DNA from: JAJFUI01 sp039698035 | Lineage (GTDB): Bacteria; Planctomycetota; Planctomycetia; Pirellulales; Thermoguttaceae | Direction of reading: 5' to 3' | NCBI GenBank assembly: GCA_039698035.1 | Contig: JBDKSW010000011.1 | Span: forward strand, 1 to 64,000 | DNA: 64,000 nucleotides | In this document: positions 25,435-33,564 of the stretch, in pieces | How the letters are laid out: each line of letters opens with the position of its first letter | Position numbering within the stretch: the stretch's first letter is position 1 | The notes under the pieces: model-generated | What the model saw: only the letters and a program-made list of their open reading frames with translations | Database searches by the model: none | What the model was told of the DNA's origin: nothing | Translations under genes and position numbers: made by a program

Positions 25435-26004
25435 CGAACGATTGGCCAACCCATCTTCCTCGTGCCGTGAACTTGTTTGGGCACAGCCGAACTGGTTTCG
25501 TTTCCCCCAGGATCGCGTTGATGAGGGAGGGGCCAGAAACGTTCGTGCAACATTCTTGCTGCCAATACGAACCTTGGTCGAGCCAGAAGGCGCGAAGGCG
25601 ATCGGAACAGCCACCCCTACCCCATATGGCAAATGGACCACCCGCACGAGCGAGCCTTTCGGTTTCCAGCCGGCTCAAGACCATCGCCGTTCTTGCGAAA
25701 ACAAGCGGAAAATAAGGGCCCGGAGAAGTCTATCCCGCCACGAAACCCGAATAGCCACCGTCAACAAGACGGCCTCTGAGGGAAACCGAAGTGCTCGACC
25801 GTCACGCATGTGAGCCAACGCTCGTCAGCCAGTCTCTCGAGCGAACGCGGGCCAGTTTGACGCGATCGCGTCGTTATAGCTTGCCAGAGCCTCCCAACAG
25901 GATCTAGTTTTTTGGGAGAAAATGATTTATGGCTGCGTGGATAGTTGCGGGCGTCGCCTGACAGGCGTAGAATCGGTGGAATTGACAATCAAGGGATTTG
26001 CACG
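25435..26004. other. Non-coding stretch after the PfkB-family gene
   Basis: 570 bp in which all frames are short and carry no recognisable domain. I see no repeat, tRNA or strong terminator. An AT-rich patch (about 25905-25935) just before the next small gene may contain its promoter, without clear boxes. Confidence 0.45.
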
Positions 26005-26379
26005 ATGATAGCTCCACGGATTCGCGATACCTTTGGAGAAGGCAAAAAACGAGACGAGAGCGACGTTCGCCTCGTCACGGAAAACTGGCGTTCTTCAATA
26101 CTTCTTGCAGACAGCGATGAGTACAAGGAAGGGGAAGCCGCCTCTTGCCGTGGCCTGACAACTCGCGATAATCCCTATCGGTTTCTCTCTCCAGAATACT
26201 GGCGTTGGCAGGAGGGCTTGTTGGGGAACTGCTCCGCTGACACTGCCAAACCCAGATTCGTGTCGGTGGATTCCCGCGATCACGCCATCGAATTCCTGGG
26301 CGACGAAGAGGAAGCGGCCGTCGCCATCGTAGCCCCCGAGTACGTGGAATCAGACGCCGTGCTGGTCGGGGCCTCTTAG
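26005..26379 (+). CDS. Hypothetical protein with NPY...WRWQEG segment
   Basis: A 124-residue soluble, acidic protein that I do not recognise. Its only distinctive part is TTRDNPYRFLSPEYWRWQEGLLGN in the middle; the spacing of NPY, W and W-x-EG is loosely like ribosome-modulation-factor-type motifs (for example NPYxxxxxxHWxWxEG), so a small ribosome- or RNA-binding role is conceivable, but this is only suggestive. The C-terminal part is strongly acidic (DEEEAAVAIVAPEYVESDA). The ATG at 26005 is chosen over an upstream in-frame start at 25945. It is isolated and convergent with the cold-shock gene across a perfect hairpin. Confidence 0.55.
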   Translation: MIAPRIRDTFGEGKKRDESDVRLVTENWRSSILLADSDEYKEGEAASCRGLTTRDNPYRFLSPEYWRWQEGLLGNCSADTAKPRFVSVDSRDHAIEFLGDEEEAAVAIVAPEYVESDAVLVGAS

Positions 26380-26443
26380 CGCGCAAGCTCTCTTAGAAAA
26401 TTCCCACGGCGCATTGACACCGGAGTCTGCCGCGGAAATGCAA

Positions 26444-26468
26444 CGGCCTGCATACCGAATGCAGGCCG
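26444..26468. terminator. Perfect intergenic hairpin, possible bidirectional terminator
   Basis: CGGCCTGCAT and ATGCAGGCCG form a perfect 10-bp stem with a 5-nt loop between the convergent hypothetical gene (ends 26379) and cold-shock gene (ends 26555). A TTTTT lies 18 bp past the stem on the plus strand (26486-26490), not directly attached, so terminator function is probable rather than certain. Confidence 0.5.
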
Positions 26469-26554
26469 GCGACCGCCCGCCCGTTTTTGCACGAAGAACT
26501 TGCGACGGCCGCCGACGCTAGATAGCGATGCCTCGTTGGCCAGCCCGGGCCGAA

Positions 26555-26752
26555 CTACACCGGCTTGACGTTCTCGGCGCACGGACCCTTTGGGCTCTGG
26601 CCTTCCGTGTAGGATACCTTTTGCCCTTCGCGCAGCTCCTCGAACGTGACTCCCTGGAGGCTCGACGAGTGGAAAAACAGGTCCTTTGCCCCGCCAGTGC
26701 TGATGAACCCGAAACCCTTGTTCGTCAACTTCTTGATGATACCTTCGGCCAT
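26555..26752 (-). CDS. Cold-shock domain protein
   Basis: A 65-residue single-stranded nucleic-acid-binding OB-fold protein. It has the two RNA-binding motifs in order: KGFGFI (RNP1, residues ~12-17) and DLFFHSSSL (RNP2, ~24-32); EGQKVSYTEGQSPKGPCAENV is the usual end. The N-terminus reads MAEGIIKKL rather than the common MxxGxVKWF, so the first aromatic residue of the W-F pair is missing. Start ATG 26752 is fixed by family length; a longer frame to 26965 is rejected. Likely an RNA chaperone; cold induction is not shown. Confidence 0.93.
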   Translation of the reverse strand: MAEGIIKKLTNKGFGFISTGGAKDLFFHSSSLQGVTFEELREGQKVSYTEGQSPKGPCAENVKPV

Positions 26753-27202
26753 TTCCGCGTTTCCTGTAGTGATTGCCTGAATTGACGCCGCCCGGCTTAC
26801 GATGGCCGACTGGTCGTCACCTAAGTGTAGTCGGTCAGCAGGCCACTCGGCAAGTGGGGTGTCCAGCGACTGTTTCGCCCGCTCTCGCCGTGTGCGCTCG
26901 ACAACGGCGTGCGGTGTTTCGGTTCCCCCGCAATGCGGTTCTCGCGCACGAGGGCAGATCGCCAACCTGACCCACGACTTGACTTTCGACGCGTGTGGGT
27001 CTCTGATAGTGGCTACGTTCCCGCCCGGCGAGCAACGACCGCCTCATTCCTTGCGTTCTTGTTCCGCCGCACATGCCAAAGCATCACGTCGTGCCAAATG
27101 GCTCTCCCCCCCCCCAGCCATCTCCCGGCTGGAGAGGAGACCGGTTTGCAGACGCGCTCGCCGTAACTCACGCCACAACCATCCCACCGAGAGGTCCCGC
27201 CC
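26753..27202. other. Intergenic region between cold-shock and GH5 genes
   Basis: 450 bp without a gene. It contains the cold-shock promoter candidate, and near 27105-27132 a poly-C tract followed by a CCAGCC/GGCTGG hairpin (27114-27119 and 27127-27132) 70 bp before the GH5 start. The hairpin may lie in the GH5 leader; its role is unknown. Confidence 0.4.
26824..26853 (-). promoter_or_regulatory. Candidate promoter of the cold-shock gene
   Basis: On the minus strand TTGCCG (26848-26853 complement) and TACACT (26824-26829 complement) are 18 bp apart, about 72 bp before the start codon. The resulting leader is about 66 nt. Moderate match to a housekeeping promoter. Confidence 0.35.
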
Positions 27203-28357
27203 ATGAAAACGCAGCCCTCCATTGCTCGACGCGACTTTTTGCGACTGGCCGGCGTTGCTGCCGGAAGCCTTTGCATCGCACCCACGTTTGCCGCTGTCGA
27301 AGGCACGAGCGACGTGCCGCGCAGCCGGCTGGACCGCCTGACGACCGGCACGAATGTCTGCCGCTGGTTCCGCTATCCGAAGAGTGAATCGCCAGAGCAT
27401 TTTGCGAACTACATTTCGGCCGCCGAGGCGGCCTACATGGCCCAGATCGGGCTAAAGCACGTTCGCCTATGCGTTGCGCCGCGATTCATCATGGACCCCG
27501 TCTCGGGCAACATCCTCGAAAAACACGCCAAGCAACTCGAAGCGGCCATCGAGCGGTTTCATCGAGCCGGGCTGCTGGTCATCATCGACATCCACGTTGA
27601 CGACGACCACCACGATGAACTCGATCCGAAATGGCGCGATAGGTTTGTCCGATTCTGGGGCTTGCTGGCTGCAAGGCTTTCTCGCTTCGCCCCCGAATGG
27701 ACCATCCTCGAGACCATCAACGAGCCGATCTGCGGCGACCGCAAGGACGTGTGGGACTCGCTCAACGCCCGGCTGGCTGCCGCCATCCGGCACGGCGCGC
27801 CTCGACACACGATCCTCACGTCCGGCATCAACGCCGGCGGCATTGACGGGCTGGCAAAGCTCAGTGTGTTGCCCGACCGAAACGTCATCTATTCCTTCCA
27901 CTGTTACGATCCGTTCCCGTTCACACACCAAGGCGCGGGTTGGACCAGTCCTGCCGTCAGGCCGTTGCACGACGTGCCCTATCCGTCCAGTCCCGAGGCC
28001 GTGAAACCGCTGCTCGCGGAATTGCAGCAGAATCCCGACGCAAAACAACTGATCGAGTGGTATGGCCGCGAGCGGTGGAACAAAGAGAAGCTTGCCTCCC
28101 GATTCGGCCAGGCGATCGCGTGGGGTGCGAAGAACCGCGTGCCGTTGTACTGCGGCGAGTTTGGCGTGCTTCCAGACCGTTGCAAGCCGGAAGACCGTGC
28201 CCGCTGGTTCCACGATTTTGGCCAGGTGCTGGCCGAGAACCGGATCGGCTGGGCCGTTTGGGGTTGGGACGAGAGTTTTGGGCTGAACCGCGAAATGCGG
28301 GGCGGCAAGCCGGTCGTCGACGCCGTGGTCGCACAGTCGCTCGGGCTGAAGCCGTAA
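27203..28357 (+). CDS. Tat-exported glycoside hydrolase family 5 enzyme
   Basis: A 384-residue exported enzyme. The N-terminus RRDFLRLAG is a twin-arginine signal, followed by a hydrophobic stretch to about residue 30. The (beta/alpha)8 body has the GH5 landmarks: NEPICG (acid/base Glu in INEP, ~residue 173), FHCYDPFPFTHQG with His/Tyr of the active site, and YCGEFGV (nucleophile Glu, ~310). HVRLCVAPRF and VIIDIHVDDDHH match the earlier strands of the family. Substrate is unknown (beta-glucan or mannan type). ATG 27203 follows a CGAGAGG site. It stands alone and is likely periplasmic. Confidence 0.88.
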   Translation: MKTQPSIARRDFLRLAGVAAGSLCIAPTFAAVEGTSDVPRSRLDRLTTGTNVCRWFRYPKSESPEHFANYISAAEAAYMAQIGLKHVRLCVAPRFIMDPVSGNILEKHAKQLEAAIERFHRAGLLVIIDIHVDDDHHDELDPKWRDRFVRFWGLLAARLSRFAPEWTILETINEPICGDRKDVWDSLNARLAAAIRHGAPRHTILTSGINAGGIDGLAKLSVLPDRNVIYSFHCYDPFPFTHQGAGWTSPAVRPLHDVPYPSSPEAVKPLLAELQQNPDAKQLIEWYGRERWNKEKLASRFGQAIAWGAKNRVPLYCGEFGVLPDRCKPEDRARWFHDFGQVLAENRIGWAVWGWDESFGLNREMRGGKPVVDAVVAQSLGLKP

Positions 28358-28512
28358 GCCGTAGGCGATGGCGACAAAACGGGGGCGCGTCGTTGATTCT
28401 GACGGAACGCGGCAACGCGCGGTGGCGCGAGCCGATCCCCCCGTCCCCATTTGAATGGACGATTGCCGATCGGACGCTGGACCGAAACGCTTGGACGTGA
28501 GACAATCGCGTC

Positions 28513-29130
28513 ATGCAAGCTTCGTTGCTCGATAAACTGACGGACGCGGTTCGGGCCGTGGGGGGCGATGCGCTGGGCCGCGTGCTGTCAGCGGCGGTCG
28601 TGGTGGTCGCCTTGTGGATCGCTTGGTGCGTGATCCGGCGTCTTCGGCGTCCAGCGGTCTTGCCTCCACCGAACTTGCAGATCGAGGTGACCTCGCTGTC
28701 CGAGCTTGGTCCGCCGGCCGGGCTGCCAGCCATCGAGTTTTACAACCTGCCCGTGCGTGTGGCGGCCGTCGTGCTGGCGCCGGTAGGCCCCCACAGCGAG
28801 CTGCCGTCGGACGAACAGCTCGACGCGCTGTTGGCGGCCGTTCTGCCGGGCCTCGACCAGATCGTCACGCGGCATCGGCCGGTGATTCGCCGTTGGCCGC
28901 ATCAGGTCAGTGCACGCGGATTTGCGAGGCTTCTCTTCAGCAACGCCAAGCTTCCGGGCAACTATGGAAAGGGCACGCCGTGGTCATCCGTGGCCGGCAT
29001 GGCTCGAGTCGAGGGCCAGCCGGTCATGGTGGGAATGGTGCTTCGCGCCGCCTCGGCCAACAGCCTGGGGCAGACGGTCATCGAGGCCGAGCACCAGTGG
29101 CTCGGCTGCCTGCGGGTGCGATGGAGCTAA
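28513..29130 (+). CDS. Hypothetical membrane-anchored protein
   Basis: A 205-residue protein with one membrane helix near the N-terminus (LSAAVVVVALWIAWCVI, ~residues 26-42), a basic/Pro-rich junction (RRLRRPAVLPPPN), and a soluble C-terminal domain in which LPAIEFYNLPVRVAAVVLAPVG suggests a conserved beta-alpha unit. I do not recognise the family; similar membrane-tethered proteins of unknown function occur in planctomycetes. It ends 13 bp before the stop of the convergent permease gene, with no terminator seen between. Confidence 0.65.
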   Translation: MQASLLDKLTDAVRAVGGDALGRVLSAAVVVVALWIAWCVIRRLRRPAVLPPPNLQIEVTSLSELGPPAGLPAIEFYNLPVRVAAVVLAPVGPHSELPSDEQLDALLAAVLPGLDQIVTRHRPVIRRWPHQVSARGFARLLFSNAKLPGNYGKGTPWSSVAGMARVEGQPVMVGMVLRAASANSLGQTVIEAEHQWLGCLRVRWS

Positions 29131-29143
29131 GGGGCAGCGCCAA

Positions 29144-30544
29144 TCACGGCGAGTCGGAATGGCCTGAACCGCTCGGCAGCAGGCTTGCGGCGATGCCGGC
29201 GACCATGAGCACCACGGCCCAAACGGACTCGTAGCCGGCGTGTTCCCAGGCGAGGCGCACCGAAGCGTAGAGCATGAAGAGGCTTGAAAGGCAGAACACG
29301 GCCGGAACCGCGGGATACCAGGGCACTCGAAACGGTCGCGGTGTGGCCGGCTCGCGACGGCGAAGCGCGAACAGCGACAGGCCAACGAGCAGAAAGAACG
29401 CCCAAAAAATGGGGCTCGTGAACTCAACCATGCTCTGGAAGCCATCTTTGCGGCCGCCGGTCCACCAGCCCAGGCCGACGACGATCGTGAGGACAATGAC
29501 ACCTTGCAGCAGTAGCGACCATGCGGGCGTGCCCAGCCGGCGATCCCAGCGGCCCAGACCGCGCAGCGATGGATAATCGCGGCCCAGGGCGTAGCAGAGT
29601 CGCCCGCCCGTGAAGATCAAGCCATTGATGGCGCCCAGTGCGGAAATGCAAATCAGGATGCTGATGAGGCGTCCACCCCAGGGGCCGATCGTGGCTCGAA
29701 GCACATCGGCGGCCACCGCTCGAGAGCTGCACATCGCCTGGAACCCGACGGCCCGCACGAACACCAGGTTCAGCAGGACGTAGATGCCCGTCACGGCGAC
29801 CGTCCCAAGCACGAGAGCGCGCAGGATGTTCTTTTCCGGATGACGAACCTCGGCGGCGACGTAAGCCATTTCGTTCCAGCCGCCGTAGGTCCAGAGGAGC
29901 GCAATCGCGGCATAGTACAGACCGTGGAAGTTGCCGCCGGGTGGCATCGACGGGCCAGACACCTGGCGGCTCGGCGGACAGAGCAGCCCGGCCGCGGCGA
30001 TCGCCACGGGACCGGCGATCTTGATCGTTGTCAGCACGTTCTGGGTCCACTTGCCTTCACGCACGCCGACGATATTGACCAACGTCAGGAGAACGACGGG
30101 AGCCGCCGCATAGGCGATCAGCGCGGTCGGCTGCCACGCAATGCTGGCCAAGGGCCAAAGCTCGTTGGCGTATTGCGCAAAGATGTAAGCCATCGCACCA
30201 ATCGAGCCGGGCCGAACGATCCACAGTTGCGACCAAGCAAAGAGGAAAGCCGTTCGAGGACCAAAGGCCCTGCGCAGATAAACGTAGTCGCCGCCTTCTT
30301 CCGGGTAAGCGGTCGCCAGTTCCGCGTAGCAAAGCGCGCCAAGCAGCGATAGCAGACCGCCGGCCAGCCACAGGACGACGAGCCAGCCGACGGACGGCAC
30401 GCCGCCGGCGATGTCCGGACTGCTGCGATAGACGCCAGCACCCAGAATGATTCCAACAATAATGCAGGTCGAGTCGTAGAGCGTCAGCTCCCGACGCGGG
30501 GCGGCCGATGGCGAACAGCTTTCCGTGGGCTGGAATGGGCGCAT
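29144..30544 (-). CDS. APC superfamily amino-acid permease
   Basis: A 466-residue secondary transporter with about 12 membrane helices. Helix 1 holds the APC signature (TCIIVGIILGAGVYRSSP, the G-[AG]-G-[IV] unwound region) and helix 2-3 the typical YAELATAYPEEGGDYVYLRRAFG, where conserved GGxYxYL contacts the substrate in LAT-type members. The later GGWNEMAYVAAEVRHPEKNILRALVLG is the family's helix 6-7 region. Substrate not assignable; a broad or neutral/cationic amino acid is likely. It is on the minus strand with a strong upstream gap to infA, so it is transcribed alone. Confidence 0.85.
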   Translation of the reverse strand: MRPFQPTESCSPSAAPRRELTLYDSTCIIVGIILGAGVYRSSPDIAGGVPSVGWLVVLWLAGGLLSLLGALCYAELATAYPEEGGDYVYLRRAFGPRTAFLFAWSQLWIVRPGSIGAMAYIFAQYANELWPLASIAWQPTALIAYAAAPVVLLTLVNIVGVREGKWTQNVLTTIKIAGPVAIAAAGLLCPPSRQVSGPSMPPGGNFHGLYYAAIALLWTYGGWNEMAYVAAEVRHPEKNILRALVLGTVAVTGIYVLLNLVFVRAVGFQAMCSSRAVAADVLRATIGPWGGRLISILICISALGAINGLIFTGGRLCYALGRDYPSLRGLGRWDRRLGTPAWSLLLQGVIVLTIVVGLGWWTGGRKDGFQSMVEFTSPIFWAFFLLVGLSLFALRRREPATPRPFRVPWYPAVPAVFCLSSLFMLYASVRLAWEHAGYESVWAVVLMVAGIAASLLPSGSGHSDSP

Positions 30545-30740
30545 ATTGATAGGATAGCCGGTAGAAGTTGGCCGTGCCTTTTGGCAAGGACAGGGCGCGG
30601 CTTGCGATGGGGCCAGACGCGAATCGCCTGGCCACCACCCCTCTTTTGGAAGCCCCCGTCTGGGCGCGGGGGATAATAATCGTTACGATAGGGTCATTGG
30701 CCGTTGTGGCGGGGGCAGTACCTAATTCTGCGGAGTGGTC

Positions 30741-30962
30741 ATGGCGAAGAAGGAAGAAGCCATCGAGGTCGAAGGCTCGGTGACCGAGGCATTGGCGAAT
30801 ACGCGATTTCGAGTTCAGTTGGAGAGCGGGCACACGGTCATCGCCCACGTGGCCGGCAAGATGCGGAAGCACTTCATCCGTATCGTGCCGGGGGACCGCG
30901 TCCGGGTCGAGCTTTCGCCCTATGACTTGACCAAGGGCCGAATCACCTTCCGCGAGCGATAA
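30741..30962 (+). CDS. infA: Translation initiation factor IF-1
   Basis: A 73-residue S1-fold protein that binds the ribosomal A site of the 30S subunit with IF-2 and IF-3. It has the standard IF-1 body: EGSVTEALANTRFRVQLESGHTVIAHVAGKMRKHFIRIVPGDRVRVELSPYDLTKGRITFRER, read in pieces here: the GKMRKHFIRI and PYDLTKGRI motifs are diagnostic. ATG 30741 (MAKKEEAIE) is preferred to a GTG 6 bp earlier. It stands alone, with no ribosomal protein operon nearby, as is usual in this phylum. Confidence 0.96.
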   Translation: MAKKEEAIEVEGSVTEALANTRFRVQLESGHTVIAHVAGKMRKHFIRIVPGDRVRVELSPYDLTKGRITFRER

Positions 30963-31212
30963 TAGCGTCTCCGACCCGCAAGCGAATGGCGATTGCGCGG
31001 CCGGCTTGTGTTGAGTGACGGCGGCCACGGCCAGCTAACCGTGGCAGATCGATTCTTGTCCGAAAAGCCGCGTCCATGTGTTTTGGGCCAAGCGCAGCTT
31101 CTCGCCCCCGCGCGAGATGTTTCGCCTTGTTCAGCGTATTGTTTTGCGCCTGCGCCAAGGATGCCATGGTTCACACGATCCTCCTCAGTAACGCTGCCAA
31201 GGAGAACGGGCC

Positions 31213-32898
31213 ATGAGAAAGATACTGTGCTTGGTTCTTTCCGCGGTTCTGCTTGGAACCGTGGCAACGTCAGCCGTGCAAGCCGAGATGAAGCCGGTCG
31301 CAACGGTCTCGTTTGCGGGCATCCATCGGTTGCTAGCCAACCTCGATATGCTTGCGCAACTGGGGGCCCTAAAAAACTTCAATAAGGAGCGGGCAACCGC
31401 GAATGGATTCGACGGGATGGACCCAGCCCGGTCCTGGACTTTTGTTCTGCTCGCCAACGGGTCTAGGTCTGCGAGGTGTGTTTACCTCCCGATTGCCAAC
31501 TTTGAAAAGTTCTTTGAGGTCATTCAACGGCAACAGCCCCAGCTATCGGTGCGGTTTAAGAGAAAACTGACCGGCGACATTTATGAATTTGAGACGTCGT
31601 CGCAGACCGTCTATCTCCAACGAAAAGGCGACTGGGCCGTCGTTACCGACAGCAAAGACAATCTTGCCACGGCTCCGGCCGATCCGCTCAAGCTGGGTGG
31701 CGACATGCCCAAGGACTACGATCTGGCCGCGCGCGTCTCGGTGCAAAACATCCCGGCCGAGTATCGCGAGCAAGCGATCGCAGCGGTTAGGACCGCCATC
31801 GAGAGCGGCGCGGCGCGGATGCCGAGCGTTACGGACGCCGACCAGGCGGTTCGGACCGAGGCCGTCGATCAGAGTGTCCGGAAGATCAACCAATTGTTTG
31901 ATGACTTAGACAATGTCGTGCTGGGTTGGCACATCGACCCCGGCAAGAACACGATGCGTCTGGACCTGGACATGACGGCCAAACCAGGCACGAAGCTGGC
32001 AAAGCAATTCGCGGTGATGAAGCCTGGCAAGACGGACTTCGCGGGTTTTCTGGTGCCCGAGGCGGTCCTGAACATCAATTGGTCGCACGCCTTCAGTGAC
32101 GCGGACGTCGCCGAGGGGCGGCGCAAGCTGGCGGCGACTCGCAAGGCCACGTTGGCGCATCTGACCGACGAGGGCCTTTCGGACGATGAGACGAAGCTCG
32201 CCTCGCGATTGATCGGCGACATTTTTGATGTTTTTGAAAAGACGCTCTGCAGCAAGAAAAGCGACGGCGGCCTGGCCGTCCTGCTCGATCACGGCTCGTC
32301 CGCCGTCATAGCCGGCATAACGATTTCCGACAGCGCAAAATTAGAAAAGGTGCTCCGGCAGATTGTCGATGAATTGAAGACGAGCGAGCCCGATGTGGCC
32401 AAGCTGGTCAAGCTGGACGCCGAGACCTATCAGGGCGTTCGCTTCCATACGATGACGCTGCCGACGCCGCACGAGGAACTCAAGCCCTGGGTGGGCGACA
32501 CACTGGAGGTGGCCGTCGGCATCACCGACGGCAAACTGATGCTGGCCGCCGGCACGGACGCCGTCGGAAGGCTCAAAACGGCCATCGACCAGTCGGCCGT
32601 CGAGCCCGGCAAGGATGTGCCTGCCCTGCAGATCACAACGTGTGTCTCGACAATCCTCAAACTGGCTCTCGCCAACACGAAGGACCGGATGGTCAAGACT
32701 CCCATCGAAGCGAGCTTCGCCATGTTGGAACAGGCCGCCGGCCAGGACCACGTTCAGTTGACAGCCAACGGGACTCCCAATGGCGTTTGCATTCGGATGG
32801 AGTTCGAGGAGGGGCTGCTTAAGACCCTGTGCGGCATGAGCACCAGCGTGACTTCAATGATGCCTCCTGGCGGAATGCCAGAAAACTCCGATAATTAG
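31213..32898 (+). CDS. Secreted hypothetical protein
   Basis: A 561-residue protein with signal peptide (MRKILCLVLSAVLLGTVATSAVQA) and no other membrane segment. Repeated phrases such as FAGIHRLLANLDMLAQLG, PLKLGGDMPKDYDLAARVSVQNIP and KVLRQIVDELK suggest two similar alpha/beta halves and a periplasmic fold. It resembles a large, poorly characterised group of planctomycete exported proteins that I know only as hypothetical. It lies between infA and rubrerythrin with gaps of about 250 and 48 bp. No function can be given. Confidence 0.7.
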   Translation: MRKILCLVLSAVLLGTVATSAVQAEMKPVATVSFAGIHRLLANLDMLAQLGALKNFNKERATANGFDGMDPARSWTFVLLANGSRSARCVYLPIANFEKFFEVIQRQQPQLSVRFKRKLTGDIYEFETSSQTVYLQRKGDWAVVTDSKDNLATAPADPLKLGGDMPKDYDLAARVSVQNIPAEYREQAIAAVRTAIESGAARMPSVTDADQAVRTEAVDQSVRKINQLFDDLDNVVLGWHIDPGKNTMRLDLDMTAKPGTKLAKQFAVMKPGKTDFAGFLVPEAVLNINWSHAFSDADVAEGRRKLAATRKATLAHLTDEGLSDDETKLASRLIGDIFDVFEKTLCSKKSDGGLAVLLDHGSSAVIAGITISDSAKLEKVLRQIVDELKTSEPDVAKLVKLDAETYQGVRFHTMTLPTPHEELKPWVGDTLEVAVGITDGKLMLAAGTDAVGRLKTAIDQSAVEPGKDVPALQITTCVSTILKLALANTKDRMVKTPIEASFAMLEQAAGQDHVQLTANGTPNGVCIRMEFEEGLLKTLCGMSTSVTSMMPPGGMPENSDN

Positions 32899-32946
32899 AG
32901 ACAACGTCGCAACCGGAATGCCGCAGTGGCCCCACAAGGAACAATC

Positions 32947-33519
32947 ATGGAATTCATAGGCTCCCAGACGGAACGAAATCTCCTGACGGCTTTCGCGGGC
33001 GAATCGCAGGCGCGAAACCGCTACACGTACGCCAGCAGCCAAGCACGGAACGATGGCTACATCCAGATCGCCGCGATTTTCGAGGAAACAGCCAGTCAGG
33101 AGAAGGAGCACGCCAAGCGGTTCTTCAAGTTTCTGAAGGGCGGCCTGGTAAAGATCGAATCCGCGTTTCCGGCGGGCGTCGTCGGCACGACGGCCGAGAA
33201 CCTCTTGGCGGCCGCGAACGGCGAGCACGAGGAGTGGACCGAAATGTATCCGGCGTTTGCCGCCGTCGCCAAGCAAGAGGGCTTTGCCACGATTGGCAAC
33301 GTCTTCGAGCAGGTCGCCATCGCCGAAAAACAGCACGAGCGGCGTTTTCGCGGACTTTTGCAGAGCCTTCAAAACGGTCAGACGTTCAAACGGAGCGAAC
33401 CGGTCAAGTGGCGATGCCTCAATTGCGGTTACGTTCACGAGGGGACCGAGGCGCCCACGGCCTGCCCGGCCTGCGCCCATCCGCAAGCCTATTTCGAGTT
33501 GCTTGCGGAGAATTGGTGA
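32947..33519 (+). CDS. Rubrerythrin
   Basis: A 190-residue non-haem iron protein that reduces hydrogen peroxide. The ferritin-like diiron part has the Glu-rich helices: LLTAFAGESQARNRY (E-x-x-x-R), AAIFEETASQEKEHAKRFF (ExxH) and later NVFEQVAIAEKQHERRF (ExxH). The C-terminal rubredoxin-type domain (~residues 152-190) has two CxxC pairs (RCLNCGY and CPACAH) for one Fe. ATG 32947 is the family start. It suggests oxidative-stress defence in an organism that lives with low oxygen. It ends 45 bp before the stop of the convergent response regulator gene. Confidence 0.95.
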   Translation: MEFIGSQTERNLLTAFAGESQARNRYTYASSQARNDGYIQIAAIFEETASQEKEHAKRFFKFLKGGLVKIESAFPAGVVGTTAENLLAAANGEHEEWTEMYPAFAAVAKQEGFATIGNVFEQVAIAEKQHERRFRGLLQSLQNGQTFKRSEPVKWRCLNCGYVHEGTEAPTACPACAHPQAYFELLAENW

Positions 33520-33564
33520 GCCCCGGCGTCGGCCAACGTACCGTCGGCCGCTCGACGCTGAAAA

